Assembly (NCBI GenBank): GCA_004297465.1
Contig: SCUB01000021.1
Location: forward strand, 1-37,761
Source of the DNA: Xanthobacteraceae bacterium
GTDB lineage: Bacteria; Pseudomonadota; Alphaproteobacteria; Rhizobiales; Xanthobacteraceae
Length of the DNA stretch: 37,761 bases
Direction of reading: 5' to 3'
The translations under genes were made by a program, and so were the position numbers. This document shows positions 7,489 to 15,545 of the stretch, one piece after another. Positions within the stretch are counted from its first letter, which is position 1. Each line of letters starts with the position of its first letter. Under the pieces are notes generated by a model. That model did not search any database and was not told the DNA's origin. It saw only the letters and a list, made by a program, of their open reading frames with translations.

Positions 7489-8847
7489 TTAGCTTTCCGT
7501 TTCCATCCCCGACATGATTTGCTCAAGCTGCTGATAACCCTCGCACAGGGCGGTGGCTTCGTCCTTGCCCTGGCGCAGGAAGTCCTCCAGCGGCCCATGC
7601 AGCCGCATGGCCTCGTCGACCTCGGGACTGGACCCGGCGCGGTAGGCGCCGAGCCTGATCAGTTCCTCCATATCGGCATAGGTCGCCATGGTCTGGCGCG
7701 CCCGGGTGATGACCGGCAGGTAGGCCGGATCGGCCGCGCGCGGCATGGTGCGCGAGACCGACTTGAGAATGTTGATGGCCGGGAAGCGGCCGCGCTCGGC
7801 GATGGCGCGTTCCATGACGATATGGCCGTCGAGGATGCCGCGCACCGCGTCGGCGATCGGCTCGTTGTGGTCGTCGCCGTCGACCAGTACCGTGAAGATG
7901 CCGGTGATGGTGCCCTCGCCGCTGCCGGGACCGGCGCGCTCAAGGAGCCGCGGCAGCTCGGTGAACACGGTGGGGGTGTAGCCCTTGGCGGTCGGCGGCT
8001 CGCCGACCGAGAGGCCGATCTCGCGCTGGGCCATGGCAAAGCGCGTCACCGAATCCATCAGGCACAGCACGTCCTTGCCATCGTCGCGGAAATATTCGGC
8101 GATGGCGAGCGTGAGATAGGCGGCCTGACGCCGCATCAGCGCCGGCTCGTCCGAGGTCGCCACCACCACCACCGAGCGCGCGAGGCCCGCCTCGCCAAGA
8201 TCGTCCTGCAGGAACTCCTGCACCTCGCGGCCGCGTTCGCCGACCAGCCCGATCACCGAGACATCGGCATCGACATTGCGCGCCAGCATCGAGAGCAGCA
8301 CCGACTTGCCGACGCCGGAGCCGGCGAAGATGCCGGTCCGCTGGCCGCGGCAGCAGGTCAGGAAGCTGTTGAGCGCGCGCACGCCCAGATCGAGCGGCGC
8401 GCCGACGCGGCGGCGGGTATGGGCCGGCGGCGGCAGGGCCCGGAACGGATAGGACGAGGCGCCGGGGGTCAGCGGCCCCTTGCCGTCGATCGGCTCGCCC
8501 ATGGCATTCACGACGCGGCCGAGCCAGGACGCCGACGGCCGCACCTGCCCGGCCGAGGTCGAGAGGATGGCGCGGCAGCCGCGCCGCACGCCTTCGAGAC
8601 CGGCGAACGGCATCAGCACCGCGTTGTCGCCGGAGAAGCCCACCGCCTCGCAGGGGATGCCGCGCCCGTCCCCGATATCGATCACAACGCGCGCGCCCAC
8701 CGACATGACATGGATCGGACCGGCGACCTCGACCATCAGACCGCGCACGCCGACGATCCGGCCATACATATTGACGGCGTCGACGTCTCCGATCTGTTCG
8801 GCAAGGGCTTTCACGCCCACTTTTCTAGCGATGATTCGCGCAAACAC
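7489..8847 (-). CDS. fliI: Flagellum-specific ATP synthase FliI
   Basis: 452 aa F1-beta-like ATPase. It has Walker [12 protein letters not shown], the family stretch [20 protein letters not shown], Walker B region [20 protein letters not shown], and [24 protein letters not shown]. FliI energises unfolding and entry of flagellar export substrates. The 8847 start is a GTG. A second in-frame GTG at 8814 ([10 protein letters not shown]) matches the start seen in related genera, so the true N-terminus may be 11 residues shorter. It faces ctrA across a 387-bp regulatory region. A CtrA-like box lies 51-65 bp upstream. Confidence 0.95.
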   Translation of the reverse strand: MFARIIARKVGVKALAEQIGDVDAVNMYGRIVGVRGLMVEVAGPIHVMSVGARVVIDIGDGRGIPCEAVGFSGDNAVLMPFAGLEGVRRGCRAILSTSAGQVRPSASWLGRVVNAMGEPIDGKGPLTPGASSYPFRALPPPAHTRRRVGAPLDLGVRALNSFLTCCRGQRTGIFAGSGVGKSVLLSMLARNVDADVSVIGLVGERGREVQEFLQDDLGEAGLARSVVVVATSDEPALMRRQAAYLTLAIAEYFRDDGKDVLCLMDSVTRFAMAQREIGLSVGEPPTAKGYTPTVFTELPRLLERAGPGSGEGTITGIFTVLVDGDDHNEPIADAVRGILDGHIVMERAIAERGRFPAINILKSVSRTMPRAADPAYLPVITRARQTMATYADMEELIRLGAYRAGSSPEVDEAMRLHGPLEDFLRQGKDEATALCEGYQQLEQIMSGMETES

Positions 8848-8897
8848 GCAGCCGGAATTGCCAAACCCTTAAATTTCTATCCGGCCGGAAAACGCCC

Positions 8898-8912
8898 TTA
8901 ACTTCGTGTTTA
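8898..8912 (+). promoter_or_regulatory. CtrA-like box upstream of fliI
   Basis: TTAA-CTTCGTG-TTTA, followed by C, fits the CtrA consensus TTAA-N7-TTAAC with one mismatch. It lies 51-65 bp before the fliI start, within usual promoter range. Other TTAA half-sites in the same region are at 8869, 8922, 9013, 9067 and 9125. CtrA is encoded on the other side of the region. Confidence 0.5.
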
Positions 8913-8983
8913 CCCGCATCGTTAATCATTGCGTCACTGTCTTTGGTAACTGAACCGGCTTGGCAGGCCCAGAACCGGGGGCT

Positions 8984-9153
8984 GAGTCGGAAGAATCGGT
9001 TAGCGCCTGTTCTTAAAGTGGAACTTGAACTTGATAGAGACCAAATAGCTGCTTTCACGCAATGGCTTAAGTTAGCCCGGCAAAAAAATCGCCGGGAGGT
9101 CTTGCGCACACGAATCGGCATTTGTTAACGATATCGAAGTGCGGGTTCGAATC
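8984..9153. promoter_or_regulatory. Cluster of four GANTC (CcrM-type) sites upstream of ctrA
   Basis: GAGTC 8984-8988, GAATC 8993-8997, GAATC 9112-9116 and GAATC 9149-9153 lie within 170 bp before ctrA. At this base composition one site per about 300 bp would be expected. In Caulobacter the ctrA promoter is sensitive to CcrM methylation at GANTC, so these sites may time ctrA expression. The stretch 8848-9234 is AT-richer than its surroundings and shows no convincing gene. Confidence 0.5.
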
Positions 9154-9234
9154 AGTTTGTCAAAGGCGTTTTACCGAGGGCGCCATGACGGCGCGCCGAC
9201 CTGACGCCCGGAGCGGCGGCAAAAGGGGCAAGGC

Positions 9235-9936
9235 ATGCGCGTATTGCTGATTGAAGATGACAGCGCCACCGCGCAGTCGATTGAGCTGATGCTCAAATCC
9301 GAGAATTTCAACTTCTTCGCGACGACGCTCGGCGAAGACGGCGTCGATCTCGCCAAGATCTACGATTACGACATCATCCTGCTCGACCTGAACCTCCCCG
9401 ACATGTCGGGTTACGAGGTGCTGCGGGCGCTGCGGGTCTCCAAGATCAAGACCCCGATCCTGATCCTGTCCGGCCTCGCCGGAGTCGAGGACAAGGTGCG
9501 TGGGCTGGGCGTCGGCGCCGACGATTACATGACCAAGCCGTTCCACAAGGACGAGCTGGTGGCCCGCATCCACGCCATCGTGCGCCGCTCCAAGGGCCAC
9601 GCCCAGTCGGTGATCCAGACCGGCGACCTCGTCGTCAACCTCGACACCAAGACCGTCGAGGTCCACGGCCAGCGCGTGCACCTGACCGGCAAGGAATACC
9701 AGATGCTGGAGCTGCTCTCGCTCCGCAAGGGCACGACGCTCACCAAGGAAATGTTCCTCAACCACCTCTACGGCGGCATGGACGAGCCGGAGCTGAAGAT
9801 CATCGACGTCTTCATCTGCAAGCTGCGCAAGAAGCTCGCCAATGCGTCCGAGGGCCGCAACTACATCGAGACGGTATGGGGCCGCGGCTATGTGCTGCGC
9901 GAGCCGTCCGAGGACGAGGTGCGGATCCCCGCGTGA
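9235..9936 (+). CDS. ctrA: Cell-cycle response regulator CtrA
   Basis: 233 aa OmpR/PhoB-family regulator, nearly collinear with Caulobacter CtrA. The receiver has the acidic pair at residues 8-9 and phospho-acceptor D51 in [15 protein letters not shown], plus LILSGL and [13 protein letters not shown]. The DNA-binding winged helix carries [20 protein letters not shown] and the closing [16 protein letters not shown]. CtrA controls cell-cycle, flagellar and chemotaxis genes. It receives phosphate through CckA-ChpT, and chpT is in this window at 18.4-19.1 kb. The protein ends in ...RIPA; a terminal Ala is compatible with ClpXP recognition. A hairpin (9943-9965) and an intrinsic terminator (10028-10056) follow. 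Confidence 0.97.
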   Translation: MRVLLIEDDSATAQSIELMLKSENFNFFATTLGEDGVDLAKIYDYDIILLDLNLPDMSGYEVLRALRVSKIKTPILILSGLAGVEDKVRGLGVGADDYMTKPFHKDELVARIHAIVRRSKGHAQSVIQTGDLVVNLDTKTVEVHGQRVHLTGKEYQMLELLSLRKGTTLTKEMFLNHLYGGMDEPELKIIDVFICKLRKKLANASEGRNYIETVWGRGYVLREPSEDEVRIPA

Positions 9937-10027
9937 GTGTTCTCCGCCGGGCACGCCCCGGCGGACGGTCGCGACGACCATCGGGTTTACTGCGGTGGCT
10001 CTCTCCTCCCGACTGGGACGCTTCCCA

Positions 10028-10056
10028 AACCCCGCCGCCAATGGCGGGGTTTTTGT
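10028..10056 (+). terminator. Rho-independent terminator after ctrA
   Basis: Stem AACCCCGCC (10028-10036) pairs with GGCGGGGTT (10043-10051) around a 6-nt loop, and the T-run continues to 10054. It ends the ctrA transcript just before the convergent chrA stop at 10068. A second, T-less hairpin with a 9-bp stem (9943-9951/9957-9965) lies directly after the ctrA stop. Confidence 0.85.
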
Positions 10057-10067
10057 TTGGCCGCCCC

Positions 10068-11447
10068 TCACCGCGCGAGCAGCCCGACGAAATGAAGCCC
10101 TAGTCCCGCCGCCGCGCAGCCGGCGAGAACCGGCAGCATGCCGATCTTGAAGCGGAACAGCGCGACCCCGGCCAGCAGCGCCAGCATGAATGTTAGCGGA
10201 TCGAGGCTCGCCAGCGCGGGAGCGTCGAACGCCATGCCGTAGGCGCGCACCGCGACGGTGCGACCGAACATGGCGTGGATCGCGAACCATAGCGCGAGGT
10301 TGAGGATCACGCCGACCACCGCGGCGGTGATGGCCGACAACGCGCCCGAGAGCGCGCGGTTGCCGCGCAGCCGTTCGATGTAGGGCGCGCCGAGAAAGAT
10401 CCACAAAAAGCATGGCGCGAATGTCACCCAGGTCGCCAGCAGGCCACCGAGCGCGCCGGCGATCAGCGGCGGCAGGGCGCCGGGATCGCGGAACGCGGCC
10501 ATGAACCCCACGAATTGCAGCACCATGATGAGCGGACCCGGCGTCGTCTCCGCCATGCCGAGTCCGTCGAGCATTTCGCCCGGGCGCAGCCAGTGGAAAT
10601 CCTCGACCGCCCGCTGCGCGACATAAGCGAGAACCGCATAGGCGCCGCCGAACGTCACCACCGCCATCTTGCTGAAGAACACCGCGATCTGGCTGAATAC
10701 GTTCTGGCCGCCGAGAACCGTCACAAGCACCGCCACGGGCACCAGCCACAGCAAGAGCCAGACCGCCGCGACTCGCAGCGAGTGCCCGGTGGCGGTCCTG
10801 GCATGATCGGGCAACGCCTCGCCCAGCAAGCTGGCGCGGTCGGCCGCCGCGGCATCGTCCTGCTCGCGCCCTCTGAAGATGGCCAGCCTGGTGCGCCCGC
10901 CAGAAAGACCAATCAGCCCCGCCGTCACGATGATGAGCGGAAACGGCACGCCAAAGAAGAAGATCGCGACGAAGGCCGCCGCCGCAAGGACCTGCAGCAC
11001 GGGATTTCGCAGTGCGCGCGAGCCGATGCGCACCACCGCCTGCACGACGATCACCAGCACCGCGGCCTTGAGCCCGAAGAACAGCGCGGCCACGATCCCG
11101 GTATTGCCATAGACCGCGTAGACGATGCTCAGCGCCATGATGGCGATGATGCCGGGCAGGACGAACAGCCCGCCCGCGATCAGGCCGCCGGCGGTGCGGT
11201 GCATCAGCCAGCCAATGTAGGTGGCGAGTTGCTGGGCCTCTGGCCCCGGCAGCAGCATGCAGTAGTTGAGCGCATGCAGGAACCGGCTTTCGGACACCCA
11301 CTTCTTTTCGTCGACCAGGATGCGATGCATGACGGCGATCTGCCCGGCCGGGCCACCGAAGCTCAGCACCGCGACGCGCAGCCAGACCCGGAACGCCTCG
11401 GCCCGCGTCACTTCCGGCGGTGCCATTTCACTCGGAGTGTCACGCAT
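10068..11447 (-). CDS. chrA: Chromate efflux transporter ChrA
   Basis: 459 aa, two-domain (long) CHR-family transporter with about ten or more hydrophobic segments. Each half carries the family motif: VAVLSFGGPAGQIAVMH near residue 27-43 and MAVVTFGGAYAVLAYVAQ in the second half. LLPGPEAQQLATYIGW and AETTPGPLIMVLQFVGF are also typical. It exports chromate from the cytoplasm. It lies 3 nt after the rhodanese-ChrB gene, forming a chrB-chrA operon. It ends convergent with ctrA. Confidence 0.95.
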   Translation of the reverse strand: MRDTPSEMAPPEVTRAEAFRVWLRVAVLSFGGPAGQIAVMHRILVDEKKWVSESRFLHALNYCMLLPGPEAQQLATYIGWLMHRTAGGLIAGGLFVLPGIIAIMALSIVYAVYGNTGIVAALFFGLKAAVLVIVVQAVVRIGSRALRNPVLQVLAAAAFVAIFFFGVPFPLIIVTAGLIGLSGGRTRLAIFRGREQDDAAAADRASLLGEALPDHARTATGHSLRVAAVWLLLWLVPVAVLVTVLGGQNVFSQIAVFFSKMAVVTFGGAYAVLAYVAQRAVEDFHWLRPGEMLDGLGMAETTPGPLIMVLQFVGFMAAFRDPGALPPLIAGALGGLLATWVTFAPCFLWIFLGAPYIERLRGNRALSGALSAITAAVVGVILNLALWFAIHAMFGRTVAVRAYGMAFDAPALASLDPLTFMLALLAGVALFRFKIGMLPVLAGCAAAGLGLHFVGLLAR

Positions 11448-11450
11448 GGA

Positions 11451-12269
11451 TCACTCCCGCGCCGCCGGCGACGGCCAGTTGTGCGTCTCGTCGGCCGCGT
11501 CGCGGCACCAGCGGTAGAGCGCGTCGTACAGCGGCATCCCCGCCTCGAGCTGGGCCAGATCGTCGTCGAACATCCGCGACAGTCCCAGCGAAACCGCCAG
11601 CAGACCGGGCGCCTGTGGCGCGAGCGCAGGCCGCGCGGTGTCGGCGCCCCGCACGATGACGGCCAGGCGTTCGAGCGCGGGCACGCTCAGGGCGAACTCC
11701 TCGACCATGACATCGAAGGTGCAGCGTTCGCCGCGGTGGCTCCAGAACACGTCCGGAATGTCGAACGGGGTTGCGGCGAACCGTTCCGCGACCGCCGCCA
11801 CCTCGGACGGCGCAACGAACAGGAACACCGCGTCGGGGTCGATGAAGCGGCGGATCAGCCACGGGCAGGCAATGCGGTCGATCTTGGGCCGCGAACGCGT
11901 CACCCACACCGTGCGCCCCCCGGCGTCCGACGCCGGAATCCGCGCGGCGGGCACCAGCGGCAGTCCGGCCTGCCGCCAGGCGCTGAACCCGCCGTCGAGA
12001 ACCACCGCCGCCGCGCCGATCTGGCGCAGCCAGGCGGCGACGCCCTCGCTCAACTTGCCGCCGCTGTCGCAGATGACCGCCACGGCGCGGCCGCGACAGG
12101 CGCCGCCCCACTGCGGCACGGTGGCGTGAGACTTGCGCCCGGAACCGGGAATGAGACGGCGGTCGGCGGCAAAGTCCTCGTCGGTCCGCACGTCGATCAG
12201 CGCCGGCGCCGCGGCGGTGCCGATCAAACGGAAGAGATGTTCACTGGAAAAGTTCGCTCCGTCCGGCAT
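11451..12269 (-). CDS. chrB: Rhodanese-ChrB fusion, chromate resistance accessory protein
   Basis: 272 aa from the ATG at 12269. Residues 1-115 form a rhodanese domain (ALIDVRTDEDFAADRRLIPG; active-site loop AVICDSGGKLSEG with a Cys; VVLDGGFSAWRQAGLPL). The rest is a ChrB C-terminal domain (VWVTRSRPKIDRIACPWLIR, RFIDPDAVFLFV, GERCTFDVMVEEF). ChrB proteins help chromate resistance as regulators or accessory factors. The rhodanese half may supply sulfane sulfur. The fused form next to chrA is a recognised arrangement. A longer upstream frame to 12335 is unlikely. Confidence 0.88.
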   Translation of the reverse strand: MPDGANFSSEHLFRLIGTAAAPALIDVRTDEDFAADRRLIPGSGRKSHATVPQWGGACRGRAVAVICDSGGKLSEGVAAWLRQIGAAAVVLDGGFSAWRQAGLPLVPAARIPASDAGGRTVWVTRSRPKIDRIACPWLIRRFIDPDAVFLFVAPSEVAAVAERFAATPFDIPDVFWSHRGERCTFDVMVEEFALSVPALERLAVIVRGADTARPALAPQAPGLLAVSLGLSRMFDDDLAQLEAGMPLYDALYRWCRDAADETHNWPSPAARE

Positions 12270-12470
12270 GGCTTTGCGTCCTCCAAACAGGAAGGAACGC
12301 GATGCTTGGGCGGGAGCCTGACGGGGAGATCGCACATTCCCCGTTCGCTGATCTTGCGAGGGGGGTCGGCGGCTGTCAATGGCCCGCCGCTACCAGGTCA
12401 ATCACATGATCGGGGGTGGAGGCGCCAGTCGCGCGGGTCGTGCCTATCTTATGCGCGCGGACCACGCCGC

Positions 12471-13361
12471 TCATCGCGGCGCGGCGGCGAACTTCAAGGC
12501 GCTCACGCCGGCTTTTGCCGCCAGCACCGGCGCCAGCGGAGGCGAAACAACGTCGCGGGTGGGCTGATAGAGGCCGCGCTTGTCCGGATACGACCGGAAG
12601 GCGTCGGTCAGACCGACCACCGTCTCGGCGGCGCCAAGCACCAGGAAGCTGTCGGGCTCCATCGACTTCGCCAGCCGGCCGAACACGCCGATCTTGGTCG
12701 GCTGGTCGAAGTAGATCAGCACGTTGCGGCAGAACACGATGTCGAAGGTGCCGAGCGCCGAGAAGTCCTGCATCAGATTGAGCGGACGGAACTGCACCAT
12801 GGCGCGGATGTCCGACGAAACCTGCCACATCTCGCCGACTTGCGCGAAATACTTCACCAGAAACTGGATCGGCAGGCCGCGCTGCACCTCGAACTGGCTG
12901 AAGATGCCGGCGCGGGATTTCTCCAGCACTTCCTGCGACAGGTCGGTGGCGATGATCTCGATGCGCCAGCCGGAAATCGCGGTCGCCATCTCCTTCAGGC
13001 ACATCGCCAGCGAATACGGCTCCTGGCCGGTCGAGCAGGCCGCGCTCCAGATGCGTAGCGACCGCCGCTGCCCCCGCGCCTTGATCATGGCCGGCATGAT
13101 GGTGTCGCGGAAATGGTCGAATGGCACCTTGTCGCGGAAGAAGAAGGTCTCGTTGGTGGTCATCGCCTCGACAACTCTGACGATGGTCGGCTCGGAGCCG
13201 GCTTTCATCTTCTGCACGAGGTCGCTGATGCCGGGAAGTCCCGCCTTGCGCGCCAGCGGCATCAGGCGGCTCTCGACCAGATACTGCTTGTCCGCGGACA
13301 GCATCAGGCCGGAACGATCCTTCAGGAGCTTGCGCAGGTACTCATAATCCACTGGGGTCAC
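12471..13361 (-). CDS. cheR: Chemotaxis protein methyltransferase CheR
   Basis: 296 aa. The N-terminal helical domain ([20 protein letters not shown]) precedes the SAM-dependent methyltransferase domain ([70 protein letters not shown]). CheR methylates glutamates on chemoreceptors. The start is a GTG at 13361 overlapping the cheB stop (GTGA), giving VTPVDYEYL. About 200 bp without a recognisable gene separate its 3' end from chrB. Confidence 0.93.
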   Translation of the reverse strand: MTPVDYEYLRKLLKDRSGLMLSADKQYLVESRLMPLARKAGLPGISDLVQKMKAGSEPTIVRVVEAMTTNETFFFRDKVPFDHFRDTIMPAMIKARGQRRSLRIWSAACSTGQEPYSLAMCLKEMATAISGWRIEIIATDLSQEVLEKSRAGIFSQFEVQRGLPIQFLVKYFAQVGEMWQVSSDIRAMVQFRPLNLMQDFSALGTFDIVFCRNVLIYFDQPTKIGVFGRLAKSMEPDSFLVLGAAETVVGLTDAFRSYPDKRGLYQPTRDVVSPPLAPVLAAKAGVSALKFAAAPR

Positions 13362-14518
13362 TTCCGGTCTCCCACAAACAGGCGAATGATCTTTGCCGCG
13401 ATTTGATCGAGCGGCAGCACCGCGGAACAGATGCCGGCCTGCGCCGCGGCGCCCGGCATGCCCCACACCACGCTGCTGGCCTCATCCTGGGCGATGACGT
13501 TGCCGCCGGCGGCGACGACTTCCCTGCCGCCGAGCGCGCCGTCGGATCCCATGCCCGTGAGCACGACGGCGAGCACCGCGCCGTGCCAGACCTTCGCCGC
13601 CGAGGCGAACATCGGGTCCACCGCGGGCTTGCAGAAATTGACCGCCGGCCCGTCGTCGAGCGCGATCATGGCGTCGTTGCCGCGGGCGGCGACGCGCATA
13701 TGGCGGCCGCCCGGCGCGAGATAGATGGTGCCCGGCCTGATGACCTCGCCGTGCACGGCCTCGTGAGCCGGACGCTGGCTGTTGCGCGCCAGATGTTCGG
13801 CCAGAATGGTGGTGAAGGTGGCCGGCATGTGCTGCGTGATCAGCACCGGATTGCGGTCGATGACGGGGCCGAGCTGGGCGATCAGCGCCATCAGCGCCTG
13901 CGGACCGCCGGTCGAGGAGCCGATCAGCAGCGCGCGCGGCTGGCCGGAATTGAACGGGCGCAGCACGATTGGCGCGGCAGGCGCCAGCAGGGTTCTGATC
14001 ATGCCGGAAGCGGCGGGGCGACCCGTCGCGGGCGTGGCGGGGATGCGCCCTTCGCACGGAGCAAGGCTTCGCCGGCGCGCGCCGAGATGGCGGATCTTCT
14101 GCACCAGGTCGTTGCGGAAGATCTCGACCGCGTCGACCGCGCGCGTGGTTTCCGGCTTGGGGATATAATCGGCGGCGCCAAGCGAGAGCGCCTTCAGGCT
14201 GATCTCGGCATTGCGGCGTGTCAGCGTCGAGGCCATGATGACGACGAGGTCGCGCCGCTTGCCGAGCAGCAGCGGCAGCGCCGAGATGCCATCGAGCTCC
14301 GGCATTTCGATGTCGAGCACGACGACATCCGGGTTGACGCGCTCGATCTGGTTGACGGCATCGCGCCCGTTGCGCAGCGCGGCCGCCACCTCGAGGCCCG
14401 GCTCGGAGTCGATCCAGCGCGCGATCATGTTGCGGATGACGACCGAGTCATCGACCACCATGATCCGTAACGGATCGCGGCGCGCAGGCACGGCGGGCAC
14501 GGCGGCGGCCAGGGTCAT
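13358..14518 (-). CDS. cheB: Chemotaxis methylesterase CheB
   Basis: 386 aa. The receiver domain covers residues 17-135 ([18 protein letters not shown]; phospho-Asp in [14 protein letters not shown]; Lys in [10 protein letters not shown]). After a linker comes the methylesterase domain with the catalytic Ser in [13 protein letters not shown], His in [12 protein letters not shown], and Asp in [13 protein letters not shown]. It removes receptor methyl groups and can deamidate receptors. It is coupled to cheR by a 4-nt overlap. Confidence 0.95.
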   Translation of the reverse strand: MTLAAAVPAVPARRDPLRIMVVDDSVVIRNMIARWIDSEPGLEVAAALRNGRDAVNQIERVNPDVVVLDIEMPELDGISALPLLLGKRRDLVVIMASTLTRRNAEISLKALSLGAADYIPKPETTRAVDAVEIFRNDLVQKIRHLGARRRSLAPCEGRIPATPATGRPAASGMIRTLLAPAAPIVLRPFNSGQPRALLIGSSTGGPQALMALIAQLGPVIDRNPVLITQHMPATFTTILAEHLARNSQRPAHEAVHGEVIRPGTIYLAPGGRHMRVAARGNDAMIALDDGPAVNFCKPAVDPMFASAAKVWHGAVLAVVLTGMGSDGALGGREVVAAGGNVIAQDEASSVVWGMPGAAAQAGICSAVLPLDQIAAKIIRLFVGDRK

Positions 14519-14601
14519 GACTCGACTAACTCAACGACGCAACAAACAACCACACAAAACCACGACGCGGGCCGGGACGGCCCCGTCGCGGGGGAAAGAG
14601 C

Positions 14602-14967
<366 letters not shown>

Positions 14968-15064
14968 CATATCCTCTATTTCGTTCGTCCCCGCGGGGGG
15001 ACCTTTTCCACCAGTTTCGCCGCTCAACGTGCGGCTCGTCACAATCCGTCACGCGCGCGGGCGG

Positions 15065-15535
15065 TCAGGCCGCCATCGCGTCCGATCCCATCTCCAGCAC
15101 GCGATCGACGTCGAGGATGACCAGGAGCTGGCTGTCGAGCCGATGGATGCCGGCGGCCATCTTTGCCAGCCGCGGATCGAGGTTGATCGGGTTGGCCTCG
15201 CGTCCGGCGTCCGGCAATTTGAGCACCTCGCCCACGGTATCGATCAACAGCCCGTAGGATTCGCCGCGCAGCTCAACGCCGACCGCCATCGGCGGGCGGC
15301 CATCGTCGCGGCGCGCGAGCCCGAGGCGGGCGCGCATGTCGATCGCGGTGACGATGCGGCCGCGCAGGTTGAGAACACCGGCGACCTCGGGGGAAGCGAG
15401 CGGCACCCGCGTCAGCCGGGCCGGCATGAACACATCCTGCACGCGCGAGATCGGCAGGCCGAACAACTGTCCGTCGATGATCGTGGTGACGTATTCGGTG
15501 ATCTGGTCTTCGGCGAGATCATTCTGCTTCGACAT
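15065..15535 (-). CDS. cheW: Chemotaxis coupling protein CheW
   Basis: 156 aa with one CheW domain: EYVTTIIDGQLFGLPISRVQ, VAGVLNLRGRIVTAIDMRAR, SYGLLIDTVGEVLKLPD, and LLVILDVDRVLEMGS near the end. It links receptors to CheA. The ATG at 15535 (MSKQNDLAEDQ) follows GTGAGGAATTGTCC. It starts 10 nt after the cheA stop, so it is in the cheA operon. Confidence 0.94.
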   Translation of the reverse strand: MSKQNDLAEDQITEYVTTIIDGQLFGLPISRVQDVFMPARLTRVPLASPEVAGVLNLRGRIVTAIDMRARLGLARRDDGRPPMAVGVELRGESYGLLIDTVGEVLKLPDAGREANPINLDPRLAKMAAGIHRLDSQLLVILDVDRVLEMGSDAMAA

Positions 15536-15545
15536 GGACAATTCC

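Noticed and set aside
7387-8901. Long open frame antisense to fliI (similar long frames lie antisense to chrA/chrB/cheR, cheA, eipA/coiled-coil and uvrB)
   Set aside because: High GC leaves many long open frames. These are Arg/Ala/His/Asp-rich without domains and lie opposite genes with clear family motifs.
8943-9128. 61-codon plus-strand frame in the fliI-ctrA gap
   Set aside because: No ATG start or ribosome-binding site and no family; it overlaps the regulatory region with GANTC and TTAA elements.
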